From Bordetella parapertussis (GTDB lineage: Bacteria > Pseudomonadota > Gammaproteobacteria > Burkholderiales > Burkholderiaceae_C): a stretch of DNA of 64,000 nucleotides. Positions 50,718-59,206 of this stretch are shown in pieces. The translations under genes and the position numbers were made by a program. The number at the start of each line of letters is the position of its first letter. The first letter of the stretch is position 1. Below the pieces are notes generated by a model. The model had not been told where the DNA came from. It did not search any database and saw nothing but the letters and a program-made list of their open reading frames with translations. The stretch spans positions 1 through 64,000 of the forward strand of contig CAMCES010000003.1 of assembly GCA_945873925.1 (NCBI GenBank), given 5' to 3'.

Positions 50718-51605
50718 ATGCAAATTTTTGCCAACGGCTTGCGCCTTGAAGTCGAGGACACCGGTGAGCGTGACCGGTCTGCTGTGCTGTTGATCCCTGG
50801 CATGTCGATGCAATTGATCATCTGGCCTGATGAGATGGTGCAAGCCATTCACCAAGCCGGTTACCGCGTGATTCGCTTTGACAACCGCGACATGGGCTTG
50901 TCCCAGTCCATGGACAACTTGTCCTCGCCGCCGATCGCATGGTTCATGCTGCAACTCAAACTGGGGATCAAACCCAAAACGCCATACACAGTGCAAGACA
51001 TGGCGCAAGACGCTCTGGCGGTGCTGGACCATTTGCAGATCAGGCAAGCCCATTTGGTGGGTGTCAGCATGGGCGGCATGATCGCCCAGCGGGTCTGCCT
51101 CAGCGCGCCCGAAAGGGTGCTGAGCATGACCAACATCATGAGCAGCAGCAGCGCCAAAGATTTGCCCGGTCCCACAGCCAGGATGCAGCGTATCTTATTC
51201 TCACCTCCCAAGCGAGGTGCCGCCGCCGCTCGGCAGCATGCCTTGCAATTTGTCCATGCCTTGGCAGGCCCGGGCTTTGAGCATCCAAAGGATTCGCAAG
51301 CGCAAATGGTGGACGACTCGATCAAGCGCAGCAGTCGGCCCATGGGTGCGTATCGCCAAATGCTGGCGGTGATGGCGGATCAGTCGCGCGCTGCCCTGCT
51401 GTCCAAGATCAACCAACCCACTCTGGTGATCCATGGCAAAGCCGATCCCTTGCTGCCATTTGCCTGTGGCGAAGACATTGCCAAGCGGATTGCCAATACC
51501 CGGCTGTTTCCGATCGAAGGCTTGGGACACGATTTCCCACCTGCCGCTGTGACCCTGATGATCAACCGTTTGCTGCCCTTCCTCAACGCCCATTCACCCG
51601 CATGA
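50718..51605 (+). CDS. Alpha/beta hydrolase
   Basis: A 295-residue alpha/beta-hydrolase fold enzyme. The oxyanion region is LLIPGMSMQLIIWP, followed by FDNRDMGLS. The nucleophile elbow is GVSMGG with S117, and the late Asp (HGKADPLLPF) and His (GLGHDFPP) complete the triad. It resembles esterases related to aclacinomycin methylesterase, but the substrate is unknown. Its stop overlaps queF as ATGA (51602-51605). Confidence 0.92.
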   Translation: MQIFANGLRLEVEDTGERDRSAVLLIPGMSMQLIIWPDEMVQAIHQAGYRVIRFDNRDMGLSQSMDNLSSPPIAWFMLQLKLGIKPKTPYTVQDMAQDALAVLDHLQIRQAHLVGVSMGGMIAQRVCLSAPERVLSMTNIMSSSSAKDLPGPTARMQRILFSPPKRGAAAARQHALQFVHALAGPGFEHPKDSQAQMVDDSIKRSSRPMGAYRQMLAVMADQSRAALLSKINQPTLVIHGKADPLLPFACGEDIAKRIANTRLFPIEGLGHDFPPAAVTLMINRLLPFLNAHSPA

Positions 51606-52447
51606 ACAAGCCAGAAGACTCACAGCTGGGCAAAGCCGCGAGTTACGCCGATCAATACACGCCCAGCTTGCTCTACCCCTTGCCACGCGCAGCGCAGCGC
51701 AGCCTGATTGGGGTGGGCGATCAACCTGTTTTTTTGGGTGCAGATTTGTGGACCGCCTATGAGTTGAGTTGGCTCAATTTGCGGGGAAAGCCCCAAGTGG
51801 CTATGGGTAGATTGGTGGTGCCTTGCGAATCGACCCATCTGGTCGAAAGCAAGTCTTTGAAGCTCTACCTCAACAGTTTCAACAACAGCCGTTTCGAGTC
51901 CTTGGCCCAAGTGCGCGATCTGATGCAACAGGATTTGAGTGCGGCGGTCTGGTCCGGTGGCACCGTGAATGCCGGCGTGGGCGTGCAACTCCTGGCACCA
52001 GCGCAGTTTGGTCTTGAAAAAATGCAAGAGCTCGAGGGTGTGGATATCGACCGTTTGGATTTGGACTGCACCGAATTCCTGCCTGCGCCCGATTTGCTCA
52101 GCGCAGCCCTGGATGAAAAGCCTGTGACCGAGACCTTGACCAGCCATTTGCTCAAAAGCAATTGCCTGGTCACCGGGCAGCCCGATTGGGGCAGTGTGGC
52201 CATCACTTACAGTGGACCGCAAATCGACCAGGCGGGTTTACTGCAATACATCGTGAGTTTTCGCAACCACAACGAATTCCATGAGCATTGCGTTGAGCGC
52301 ATCTTCATGGACATTTGGACCCGCTGCCAGCCCAGCAAACTTTGCGTCTATGCACGCTACACCCGCCGCGGCGGTGTGGACATCAACCCGTGGCGCAGCA
52401 GCCACCCGCAGGCATTGCCTGCGCAGCAACGCAACGCTCGGCAATGA
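51602..52447 (+). CDS. queF: NADPH-dependent 7-cyano-7-deazaguanine reductase (long form)
   Basis: A 281-residue T-fold enzyme that reduces preQ0 to preQ1 in queuosine biosynthesis. The bimodular E. coli type is shown by ESKSLKLYLNSFN (NADPH site, about 82-94), catalytic C188 (KSNCLVTGQPDWG) and D195, and SFRNHNEFHEHCVERIF (about 219-235). The end YTRRGGVDINPWRS is diagnostic. Translationally coupled to the preceding hydrolase. Confidence 0.97.
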   Translation: MNKPEDSQLGKAASYADQYTPSLLYPLPRAAQRSLIGVGDQPVFLGADLWTAYELSWLNLRGKPQVAMGRLVVPCESTHLVESKSLKLYLNSFNNSRFESLAQVRDLMQQDLSAAVWSGGTVNAGVGVQLLAPAQFGLEKMQELEGVDIDRLDLDCTEFLPAPDLLSAALDEKPVTETLTSHLLKSNCLVTGQPDWGSVAITYSGPQIDQAGLLQYIVSFRNHNEFHEHCVERIFMDIWTRCQPSKLCVYARYTRRGGVDINPWRSSHPQALPAQQRNARQ

Positions 52448-52450
52448 GCC

Positions 52451-53287
52451 TCAGTCTTTGAACGAGCTGAGTTCGGCCAGCGCAGGGTAGTTGCCAGTGC
52501 GCTTGGCTTGAAAAGATTCGATGGCTTCTTGCACATGGGCATTGCTCCAAATGCCGCTTTGCAACCAGCCCATTTGTTTCAAGGCATCTTCGGTGCTGTG
52601 GTCGCGCGCGTAGTGCAGCGCTTGTTTGGTGCCTGCTATCGCGACAGGCGGTTTGCCGGCGATCTCGGTTGCCGCTTGCATGGCAGCTGTCAAGGCGCTG
52701 GCCGCGTCTGGCAGGACCTCGTTGACCAAGCCGTGTTGCAGGGCTTGGTCTGCGTTCATGCGACGTCCGGTGTAGGCCAATTCTTTGGCCACGGTCATCG
52801 GAATGAGCTTGGGCAGGCGTTGCAAGGTGCCGACATCGGCCACCATGCCGATGTTGATTTCTTGGATGCAGAAAAACGCATCTGAGCTGGCATAGCGCAA
52901 ACAGCATGCGGTCACCATGTCGACCGCGCCGCCGATGCAACCGCCTTGCAAAGCCACAATGACCGGTATGCGCAGGTTTTCCAGCCGGGTGAAGGTGGAC
53001 TGCAATTCCCACAGCAGGTCGGCAATGGCTGCGCGGCCTTCGGCACTTTCGTCATCCATGCTCACCGAGGCGCCAAACGCATCCAAGGACATGCCCGCAC
53101 TGAAATGCTTGCCCGTGCTGCTGATCACCAGCACGCGGGCTTCCTTGCTTTGGTGCAAGCGGTGCAACACGCCGTCGAGCTCGCGCCAAAAGGTCATGTG
53201 CATGGTGTTGAGTTCGGCTGGCCGGTTCAAGACCAGGTGGGCGATGTGTTTATCAATCGTCAGTTCAAAACAAGTCAGCTTGCGCAT
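52451..53287 (-). CDS. Enoyl-CoA hydratase/isomerase family, dienoyl-CoA isomerase-like
   Basis: A 278-residue crotonase-fold protein. The pattern matches delta3,5-delta2,4-dienoyl-CoA isomerase (ECH1) better than a hydratase: D123 in GGAVDMVTACCLRYASSDAFF, E143 in IQEINIG and D151 in VADVGTLQRLPKLI correspond to the three acidic residues of ECH1. Oxyanion residues are in SSTGKHFSAGM and GGCIGGA. It would help degrade unsaturated fatty acids. ATG 53287 lies 23 bases inside the end of dinB, so the two are coupled although unrelated in role. Confidence 0.88.
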   Translation of the reverse strand: MRKLTCFELTIDKHIAHLVLNRPAELNTMHMTFWRELDGVLHRLHQSKEARVLVISSTGKHFSAGMSLDAFGASVSMDDESAEGRAAIADLLWELQSTFTRLENLRIPVIVALQGGCIGGAVDMVTACCLRYASSDAFFCIQEINIGMVADVGTLQRLPKLIPMTVAKELAYTGRRMNADQALQHGLVNEVLPDAASALTAAMQAATEIAGKPPVAIAGTKQALHYARDHSTEDALKQMGWLQSGIWSNAHVQEAIESFQAKRTGNYPALAELSSFKD

Positions 53288-54551
53288 GGCGACATTCTTT
53301 CTGTGGGTTGGGTTCATGGGCGCTCAAGGCAAAGGATAAAGCCTTGACAGGGTCCAGCGTCTCGGGCGCGCCAGCCTTGACCAAGGCGCCGACACGGACC
53401 CCCAGCAGGCGCAAACGCCGGCACATGTCGACGCGTTTCAAACACTGGCCAGCGACTTGCCGGATTTCTGCTGCGCTGGCGGTGTAATGGTCCAAGGTGT
53501 GGTCGCGGGTCACGCTTTTGAAGTTGTCAAACCGCAGTTTGATGCCAATCGATTTGCCGACATAGCCTTTGCGTGCCAAATCAGCCGCCACTTGCTGGCA
53601 CAGGCGGGTGAAGATCTCTCCCAGCGCAACGCGGTCATGCACCACGTGCAGGTCTTTCTCAAAGGTGGTTTCTCGGCTCATGGACACCGGTTCGCTGTCT
53701 GTCAACACAGGGCGTGCGTCCAGACCATGCGCGGCTTCGTGCAGCCAAGCGCCATAGGATTTGCCAAACTGTTGTAACAGCCAGTCGCGCTCTCTCAAAG
53801 CCAGGTCGCCGATGGTGAAGATGCCCTGGGCTTGCAGCTTCTCATCGGCTTTGGGGCCAACACCATTGATCTTGCGGCAGGCCAGCGGCCAAATTTTGGT
53901 GGACAGATCTTCCGCGTGGAGGATGGAGATGCCATTGGGTTTGTTGAATTCGCTGGCCATTTTGGCCAACAGCTTGTTGGGAGCCACGCCGATCGAACAG
54001 GTCAAGCCAGTGGCGTCGCTGATGGCTTTTTGCATCAAACGCGCCAATACCCGTCCGCCTTCGCGTTGCCCGCCTGGCACATGGGTGAAGTCGATGTAAA
54101 TCTCATCCACCCCACGGTCTTCCACCACCGGCGCGATGTCGCGCACAATGGCTTTGAAGGTACGGGAGTAATGGCGGTATTGCTCAAAATCCACAGGCAG
54201 CAAGATCGCATCCGGACACAGCTTGGCGGCTTTCATCACCCCCATGGCCGAGCCCACACCAAAGGCGCGGGCTGCATAGGTGGCGGTGGTGATCACGCCG
54301 CGGCCGGTGTAGCTGTTCAAGCGTGGAAACACCTCCAGCGGTATGTCGGCCAAATCAGCCGTTGTCCATTGGCGTTCGGGTTGCAGGATCCGCATCCGAT
54401 CCAACAGCGCATCGGCCGGGCGGCGACCACCACCGATCACCACCGGCAAGCCCTTGAGTTGGGGATAGCGCAGCAACTCGACAGAGGCGTAAAAAGCATC
54501 CATGTCGAGGTGTGCAATGCGCCTGGGATGCGCTGGTATTTCGGTGCTCAC
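53265..54551 (-). CDS. dinB: DNA polymerase IV (Y-family)
   Basis: A 428-residue translesion polymerase. The catalytic acids are D16 and D18 (AHLDMDAFYASVE) and D149/E150 (RGVDEIYIDF); the thumb region has GVAPNKLLAKMASEFNKPNG. The C-terminus ends in QADLF, a sliding-clamp binding motif. Between GG at 41-42 and RGVITTATY an extra segment of about 40 residues (42-83, ADALLDRMRILQPERQ and more) is present where E. coli Pol IV has a short loop. No LexA box was recognised upstream. It overlaps the isomerase gene. Confidence 0.95.
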   Translation of the reverse strand: MSTEIPAHPRRIAHLDMDAFYASVELLRYPQLKGLPVVIGGGRRPADALLDRMRILQPERQWTTADLADIPLEVFPRLNSYTGRGVITTATYAARAFGVGSAMGVMKAAKLCPDAILLPVDFEQYRHYSRTFKAIVRDIAPVVEDRGVDEIYIDFTHVPGGQREGGRVLARLMQKAISDATGLTCSIGVAPNKLLAKMASEFNKPNGISILHAEDLSTKIWPLACRKINGVGPKADEKLQAQGIFTIGDLALRERDWLLQQFGKSYGAWLHEAAHGLDARPVLTDSEPVSMSRETTFEKDLHVVHDRVALGEIFTRLCQQVAADLARKGYVGKSIGIKLRFDNFKSVTRDHTLDHYTASAAEIRQVAGQCLKRVDMCRRLRLLGVRVGALVKAGAPETLDPVKALSFALSAHEPNPQKECRHAQADLF

Positions 54552-54633
54552 GGCAAAAGCATTGATCAGCGCCGGGCCTTAGGTAGCGGAACGGGGGGCT
54601 TCTGGCTCAGTCCAGTTCAAGCAAAACCCAGCA

Positions 54634-56784
54634 TCAGCCCTTGAAGCTGTAACCATGGTGTCGCAGCGGCAGGGAGCGCACCCGTTCTCCGGTGGCCTTG
54701 AACAAGGCGTTCATGGCCGCGGGTATCACGCCACCGATCGGTGGTTCGCCCACGCCGCCCCAAAAATCTCCGGTGGGCACCAAGACGCTGATGATCTCGG
54801 GCGCATGGCCAATGCGGGCCAGCGGGTAGTCTGCAAAATTGCTTTGCACAACCGCGCCTTTGTCGATCGTGATGTCCTCGAACATCAGGGCGGACAAGCC
54901 CCAGATCACGCCACCTTCAATTTGCGCCTTGACCGCATCCGGATGCACCACATGGCCACTGTCAATCGCGACGGCGACCCGGTGCACCTGAATCTCTTTG
55001 CCCTTGACCGACAACTCCACGGCGGCAGCTGTGAAGCTGCCATAGGAATCAACCACCGCAATCCCCCGGTGCACACCTTTGGCAGCCGGTTGCTCCCAGC
55101 CGATGGCTTTGGCGGCAGCGTCAAGCACCGCCAGGTCTTTTCTGCCTTGGAGGAAAGGGCGGCGAAACGCATACGTGTCTTGGCCAGCAGCATGGGCCAA
55201 CTCGTCAATGAAACATTCCCGGTACAAAGGGTTGTTGGTGTGCGCCACCGCACGCCAAAAACCAGGGGGCACATGGAACTGGTTGAGCATGTACTCGTTG
55301 GTGAAGTTGGGCACGGCATAGGGGTTGTCGCGAAACACACGGGTGTTGATCGGGTCAATGCCGTCTTTGATCATTGCCGGCAGCACAGTGATGGCAATCG
55401 ATTGGTCTGCTTGCCGAACTTCCCAAGCTGTCCAATGCCCCTCTTTGGTCAGGGCGCCGCGCAATTTCACCAAAGAAACAGGCCGGTATCGGCCTTGGCG
55501 CATGTCCTCCTCGCGTGACCACATCAGCTTGATGGGGGTGCCGGGCATGGCCATGGCAATTTTCACCGCTTGCACCGTGTAGTCTTGATGAATCACACGT
55601 CGGCCAAAAGCACCGCCTGCATGCATTTTGTGAATCTGAATCTTGCCCACGGCCAGCCCTGAGGCCTTGGCTGCGGCATTGATCGAAGCTTCGCCGTTTT
55701 GTGTGCCCACCCAAACCTCGAGTTGGTCGGGCTTGTAAAGGGCGGTGGCGTTTTGGGGTTCCATGGTGGCATGGTTGACATACCCGGTGAAATACTCGGC
55801 CTCAATCACTTGGTCGGCATTGGCGAATGCCTTGGCCGTGTCACCGTCCTTGCGTGCGATCGGCGCGCTCGCTGCAGTCAGGTCTTGTTTCAACTTGCGC
55901 ATGATGCTGTCACTGGTGACGGCGCCATTGGCGCCATTGTCCCAAGTCACTTTCACAGCTTGCACAGCTTTGTGCGCTTGCCACCAGTTGCCCGCGATCA
56001 CCGCCACCCATTCGTCACTGGTGACGATTTTGCGCACACCAGGCATGTTGCGGGCTTGGCTGTCATCCACGCTTTTGAGCTTGCCACCAAACACCGGGCA
56101 CTGGTGAATGGCGGCATGCAGCATGCCGGGCAATTGGATGTCCACCGCATACAACTGGGAGCCATCGACTTTGGCAGGCAGGTCCAAGCGGGGTGGCGAG
56201 GTGCCAATCAAGGTCCAGTCTTTCGGGTCTTTGAGCTTGACCTGGGTGGGAACCGGCAAGCTGCTGGCCAAACCTGCTAATTCGCCATAGCGGGCGCGCA
56301 GACCTGAAGGGTGGGTGACGACACTGTTGGTGGCTTGGCACTGCTCAGCAGGTAACTTCCACTGCTGGGCTGCCGCAGCGATCAGCATGGTCCGGGCTGC
56401 CGCACCGGCTTGGCGCAGGTACTCCTGTGAGTCGCGAATGCCGCGACTGCCTCCCGTGGTCATGTCTTTCCATATTTTGTCGCGCCGCATGTGTTCGTTG
56501 ACATTGGCGTATTCAGTCCGAACCTTGGACCAGTCGCATTGCAACTCCTCGGCAACCAACATGGCCAAACCGGTCATCGAGCCTTGACCCAATTCGGTGC
56601 GTGCCATCCGAATGATCACGCTGTCATCGGCTTGAATCACCACCCAATGCGTGATCTCATTGACAGCGCTGCTGCTGGCCGCTGACGCCGAGGGTGCTTG
56701 AAAACCCAAGACCAAGGCGCCGGAGAGGGCCGAGGCTTGTTGCAGAAATTGGCGGCGGTCTGGCCTGTGAAACGGATCAGTCAT
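54634..56784 (-). CDS. Xanthine dehydrogenase-family molybdenum subunit (isoquinoline 1-oxidoreductase beta-like)
   Basis: A 716-residue molybdenum hydroxylase large subunit. The N-terminus has a Tat-like signal (DRRQFLQQASALSGALVLGF), so it is probably exported folded. Molybdopterin-binding blocks include ARTELGQGSMTGLAMLVAEE, HMHAGGAFGRRV-type sequence (KMHAGGAFGRR), PPGFWRAVAHTNN and the catalytic Glu in GGVGEPPIGG. This is the IorB/aldehyde-oxidase-like class that works with a 2Fe-2S subunit and often cytochromes. None of those partners is in the window. It starts 51 bases after the FMN dehydrogenase gene. Confidence 0.92.
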   Translation of the reverse strand: MTDPFHRPDRRQFLQQASALSGALVLGFQAPSASAASSSAVNEITHWVVIQADDSVIIRMARTELGQGSMTGLAMLVAEELQCDWSKVRTEYANVNEHMRRDKIWKDMTTGGSRGIRDSQEYLRQAGAAARTMLIAAAAQQWKLPAEQCQATNSVVTHPSGLRARYGELAGLASSLPVPTQVKLKDPKDWTLIGTSPPRLDLPAKVDGSQLYAVDIQLPGMLHAAIHQCPVFGGKLKSVDDSQARNMPGVRKIVTSDEWVAVIAGNWWQAHKAVQAVKVTWDNGANGAVTSDSIMRKLKQDLTAASAPIARKDGDTAKAFANADQVIEAEYFTGYVNHATMEPQNATALYKPDQLEVWVGTQNGEASINAAAKASGLAVGKIQIHKMHAGGAFGRRVIHQDYTVQAVKIAMAMPGTPIKLMWSREEDMRQGRYRPVSLVKLRGALTKEGHWTAWEVRQADQSIAITVLPAMIKDGIDPINTRVFRDNPYAVPNFTNEYMLNQFHVPPGFWRAVAHTNNPLYRECFIDELAHAAGQDTYAFRRPFLQGRKDLAVLDAAAKAIGWEQPAAKGVHRGIAVVDSYGSFTAAAVELSVKGKEIQVHRVAVAIDSGHVVHPDAVKAQIEGGVIWGLSALMFEDITIDKGAVVQSNFADYPLARIGHAPEIISVLVPTGDFWGGVGEPPIGGVIPAAMNALFKATGERVRSLPLRHHGYSFKG

Positions 56785-56835
56785 GCGAGGCTCCATGGAA
56801 AGCATTGAGGGACATTCGAAACCGACCCTGGCGGG

Positions 56836-57987
56836 TCAACTGGGAAAAGAACCGGGTAACAAAATACCTTTGCCAACCGTGTTGATGTCAGTGTGGCCGC
56901 AAAACGCCATGCTGAGCTCCAACTCGCGATGAATGAGTTGCAAGGCTTTGCTGACCCCTTGTTCACCCATGGCACCCAAGCCGTAAAGCATAGCTCGCCC
57001 AATGTAAGTCCCTTGGGCACCCAGGGCTTTGGCTTTGAGCACGTCTTGTCCGCTGCGGATGCCGCCGTCCATGTGCACTTCGATCTGGCTGCCCACCGCA
57101 TCCGCGATGCGTGGCAGGGCGTTGATGCTGGACTCGGCGCCATCCAACTGGCGGCCACCGTGGTTGGAGACGATCAAGGCGTCGGCGCCACTGCGCACCG
57201 CCAACTGCGCGTCTTCCACATCTTGTATGCCTTTCAAAATCAGCTTGCCGCCCCAGCGTTTTTTCACCCATTCCACGTCTTCCCAGCTGAGGGTTGGATC
57301 GAATTGGTTGGCGGTCCATTCGCCCAAGGAACTCATGTCGTTGACGCCTTGCACATGGCCGACGATGTTGCCAAAGCCTCGGCGAGGGGTACCGAGCATG
57401 CCCAAACACCAGCGGGGCTTGGTCAGCAGGTTGAGGAGGTTGGCCAGGGTGGGTTTGGGCGGCGCAGACAGGCCGTTTTTCAGGTCTTTGTGGCGTTGCC
57501 CGAGGATTTGTAAGTCCAGCGTGAGCACCAGCGCACCACAGTTGGCAGCCTTGGCCCGGTCGATCAAGCGTTCAATGAAATCGCGGTCGCGCATCACATA
57601 CAGCTGAAACCAAAAGCCTTCGCCCACCTGTTTGGCGATGTCTTCGATCGAGCAAATGCTCATGGTCGAGAGTGTGAACGGGATGCCGAATTTTTTGGCG
57701 GCACGCGCGGCCAGGATTTCACCGTCGGCATGCTGCATGCCGGTCATGCCCGTGGGCGCAATCGCCACAGGCATGGCGAGCTTTTGGCCGATCATGGTGG
57801 TGGTGGTGTCACGTTTTTCCATGTTGACTGCGACCCGCTGACGGAACTTGATCTTTTGAAAGTCGTCTTCGTTGGCTCGGTAAGTGCTCTCGGTCCAACT
57901 GCCTGAATCCGCGTAGTCGTAAAACATGCGGGGCACGCGTTTCTCGGCCAACACCCGCAAATCTTCAATGGTTGTGATCACTGACAT
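56836..57987 (-). CDS. FMN-dependent alpha-hydroxy-acid dehydrogenase (LldD/glycolate oxidase family)
   Basis: A 383-residue FMN TIM-barrel enzyme oxidising L-2-hydroxy acids such as L-lactate. Visible are RMFYDYADSGSWTE at the N-terminus, PVAIAPTGMTGM, FQLYVMRDR, LILKGIQDVEDA, the catalytic His/Arg block SNHGGRQLDGAES, VHMDGGIRSGQD and GRAMLYGLGAMGEQG. Length and motifs fit L-lactate dehydrogenase LldD or close relatives; the exact acid is not certain. It is divergent from benE and upstream of the IorB-like gene on the same strand. Confidence 0.94.
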   Translation of the reverse strand: MSVITTIEDLRVLAEKRVPRMFYDYADSGSWTESTYRANEDDFQKIKFRQRVAVNMEKRDTTTTMIGQKLAMPVAIAPTGMTGMQHADGEILAARAAKKFGIPFTLSTMSICSIEDIAKQVGEGFWFQLYVMRDRDFIERLIDRAKAANCGALVLTLDLQILGQRHKDLKNGLSAPPKPTLANLLNLLTKPRWCLGMLGTPRRGFGNIVGHVQGVNDMSSLGEWTANQFDPTLSWEDVEWVKKRWGGKLILKGIQDVEDAQLAVRSGADALIVSNHGGRQLDGAESSINALPRIADAVGSQIEVHMDGGIRSGQDVLKAKALGAQGTYIGRAMLYGLGAMGEQGVSKALQLIHRELELSMAFCGHTDINTVGKGILLPGSFPS

Positions 57988-58029
57988 CCAATCTCTCCTT
58001 TACAAGGTCAACATGTTAGCCTCTGCGCC

Positions 58030-59196
58030 ATGAAATTTTTATCTGACCTGTCGCTCTCCACACTGTTTGCTGGGGCGGTGACCGTGCTGGTAGGTATGAC
58101 CAGTTCACTGGCCTTGGTGTTCCAAGCAGCGCTGGCTGCCGGTGCCGATGCCGCGCAAATGAGTTCCTGGGTTTGGTCGCTGGGCTTGGGTATGGGGGTG
58201 ACCTGTGTGGGTTTGTCTTTGCGATACCGCATGCCCATCGTCACCGCCTGGTCCACCTCGGGCGCGGCCATGTTGATCATTGCAACACCTGGCATGCCGA
58301 TGGCGGAGGTCATCGCCGCGTTTGTCATGTCCTCTGCCTTGGTGGCTTTGTTTGGTTTTTCAGGCCTGTTTGAGCGCTTCATGGACCGGGTACCGTTGTC
58401 ACTGGCCGCTGGCATGTTGGCAGGCGTCTTGCTGCGCTTGGGGCTGGATGTGTTCGTGGTGATGTCCATGCAACTCTGGTTGCCCTTGATCATGGTCTTG
58501 GTGTATTTGCTGACCATGCGCTGGTCGCCGCGCTACGCGGTGGTGCTCACCATGCTGGTCGGCTGCGTGTTGGCAGCGACGCAAGGGCAGGTGCACTTGC
58601 AAGACATTGATTGGCAATGGGCACACCCGGTGTGGACCACGCCCAGCTTCACCATGTCGGGTTTCTTCAGCTTGGCCTTGCCGTTTTTCATTGTCAATAT
58701 GGCCTCGCAAAACATCCCTGGCGTGGCCTCGCTGCGAGCGCATGATTACCACCCGCCGTTGTCGCCGGTCATCGGTTGGATCGGTGTCGCAAACATGTTG
58801 ATGGCGCCGTTTGGCGCTTTCTCGGTCAACTTGGCCGCCATCACCGCGTCAGTTTGCGCCAGCCCTGAGGCGCATCCCGAACGAAGCAAGCGCTACACCG
58901 CTGCCATGGCCGCAGGTCTGTTCTATCTGTTGGCAGGTTTGGCGGGCGCATCGCTGGTGAGCGTGTTCGCCGCCTTTCCGAAGGCCTTGGTAACGGTGAT
59001 TGCAGGCATTGCCCTGTTTGGCACCATCTCCAACGCTTTGGCCACGGCCCTTCAAGACGCGGGACACCGACAAGCGGCGTTCCTCAGCTTTGCCGTGACC
59101 GCTTCAGGCTTTAGCCTGTGGGGCATCAACTCAGCTTTTTGGGGACTGGTGGCTGGCTTGATTGCCTGGGGCTTGGCCAGCCAAAGACAGGCCTGA
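58030..59196 (+). CDS. benE: BenE-family benzoate/H+ symporter
   Basis: A 388-residue, roughly 12-segment membrane transporter. It shows the BenE features FAGAVTVLVGMTSSLALVFQA at the start (in 20-residue part), MPIVTAWSTSGAAMLI, NMASQNIPGVASLRAHDY and FGAFSVNLAAITASVCASPEAHPE. Family members take up benzoate with protons. No benzoate dioxygenase genes are nearby, but an acyl-CoA ligase converges on it. Substrate remains an inference. Confidence 0.92.
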   Translation: MKFLSDLSLSTLFAGAVTVLVGMTSSLALVFQAALAAGADAAQMSSWVWSLGLGMGVTCVGLSLRYRMPIVTAWSTSGAAMLIIATPGMPMAEVIAAFVMSSALVALFGFSGLFERFMDRVPLSLAAGMLAGVLLRLGLDVFVVMSMQLWLPLIMVLVYLLTMRWSPRYAVVLTMLVGCVLAATQGQVHLQDIDWQWAHPVWTTPSFTMSGFFSLALPFFIVNMASQNIPGVASLRAHDYHPPLSPVIGWIGVANMLMAPFGAFSVNLAAITASVCASPEAHPERSKRYTAAMAAGLFYLLAGLAGASLVSVFAAFPKALVTVIAGIALFGTISNALATALQDAGHRQAAFLSFAVTASGFSLWGINSAFWGLVAGLIAWGLASQRQA

Positions 59197-59206
59197 ACCC
59201 CTGGCT

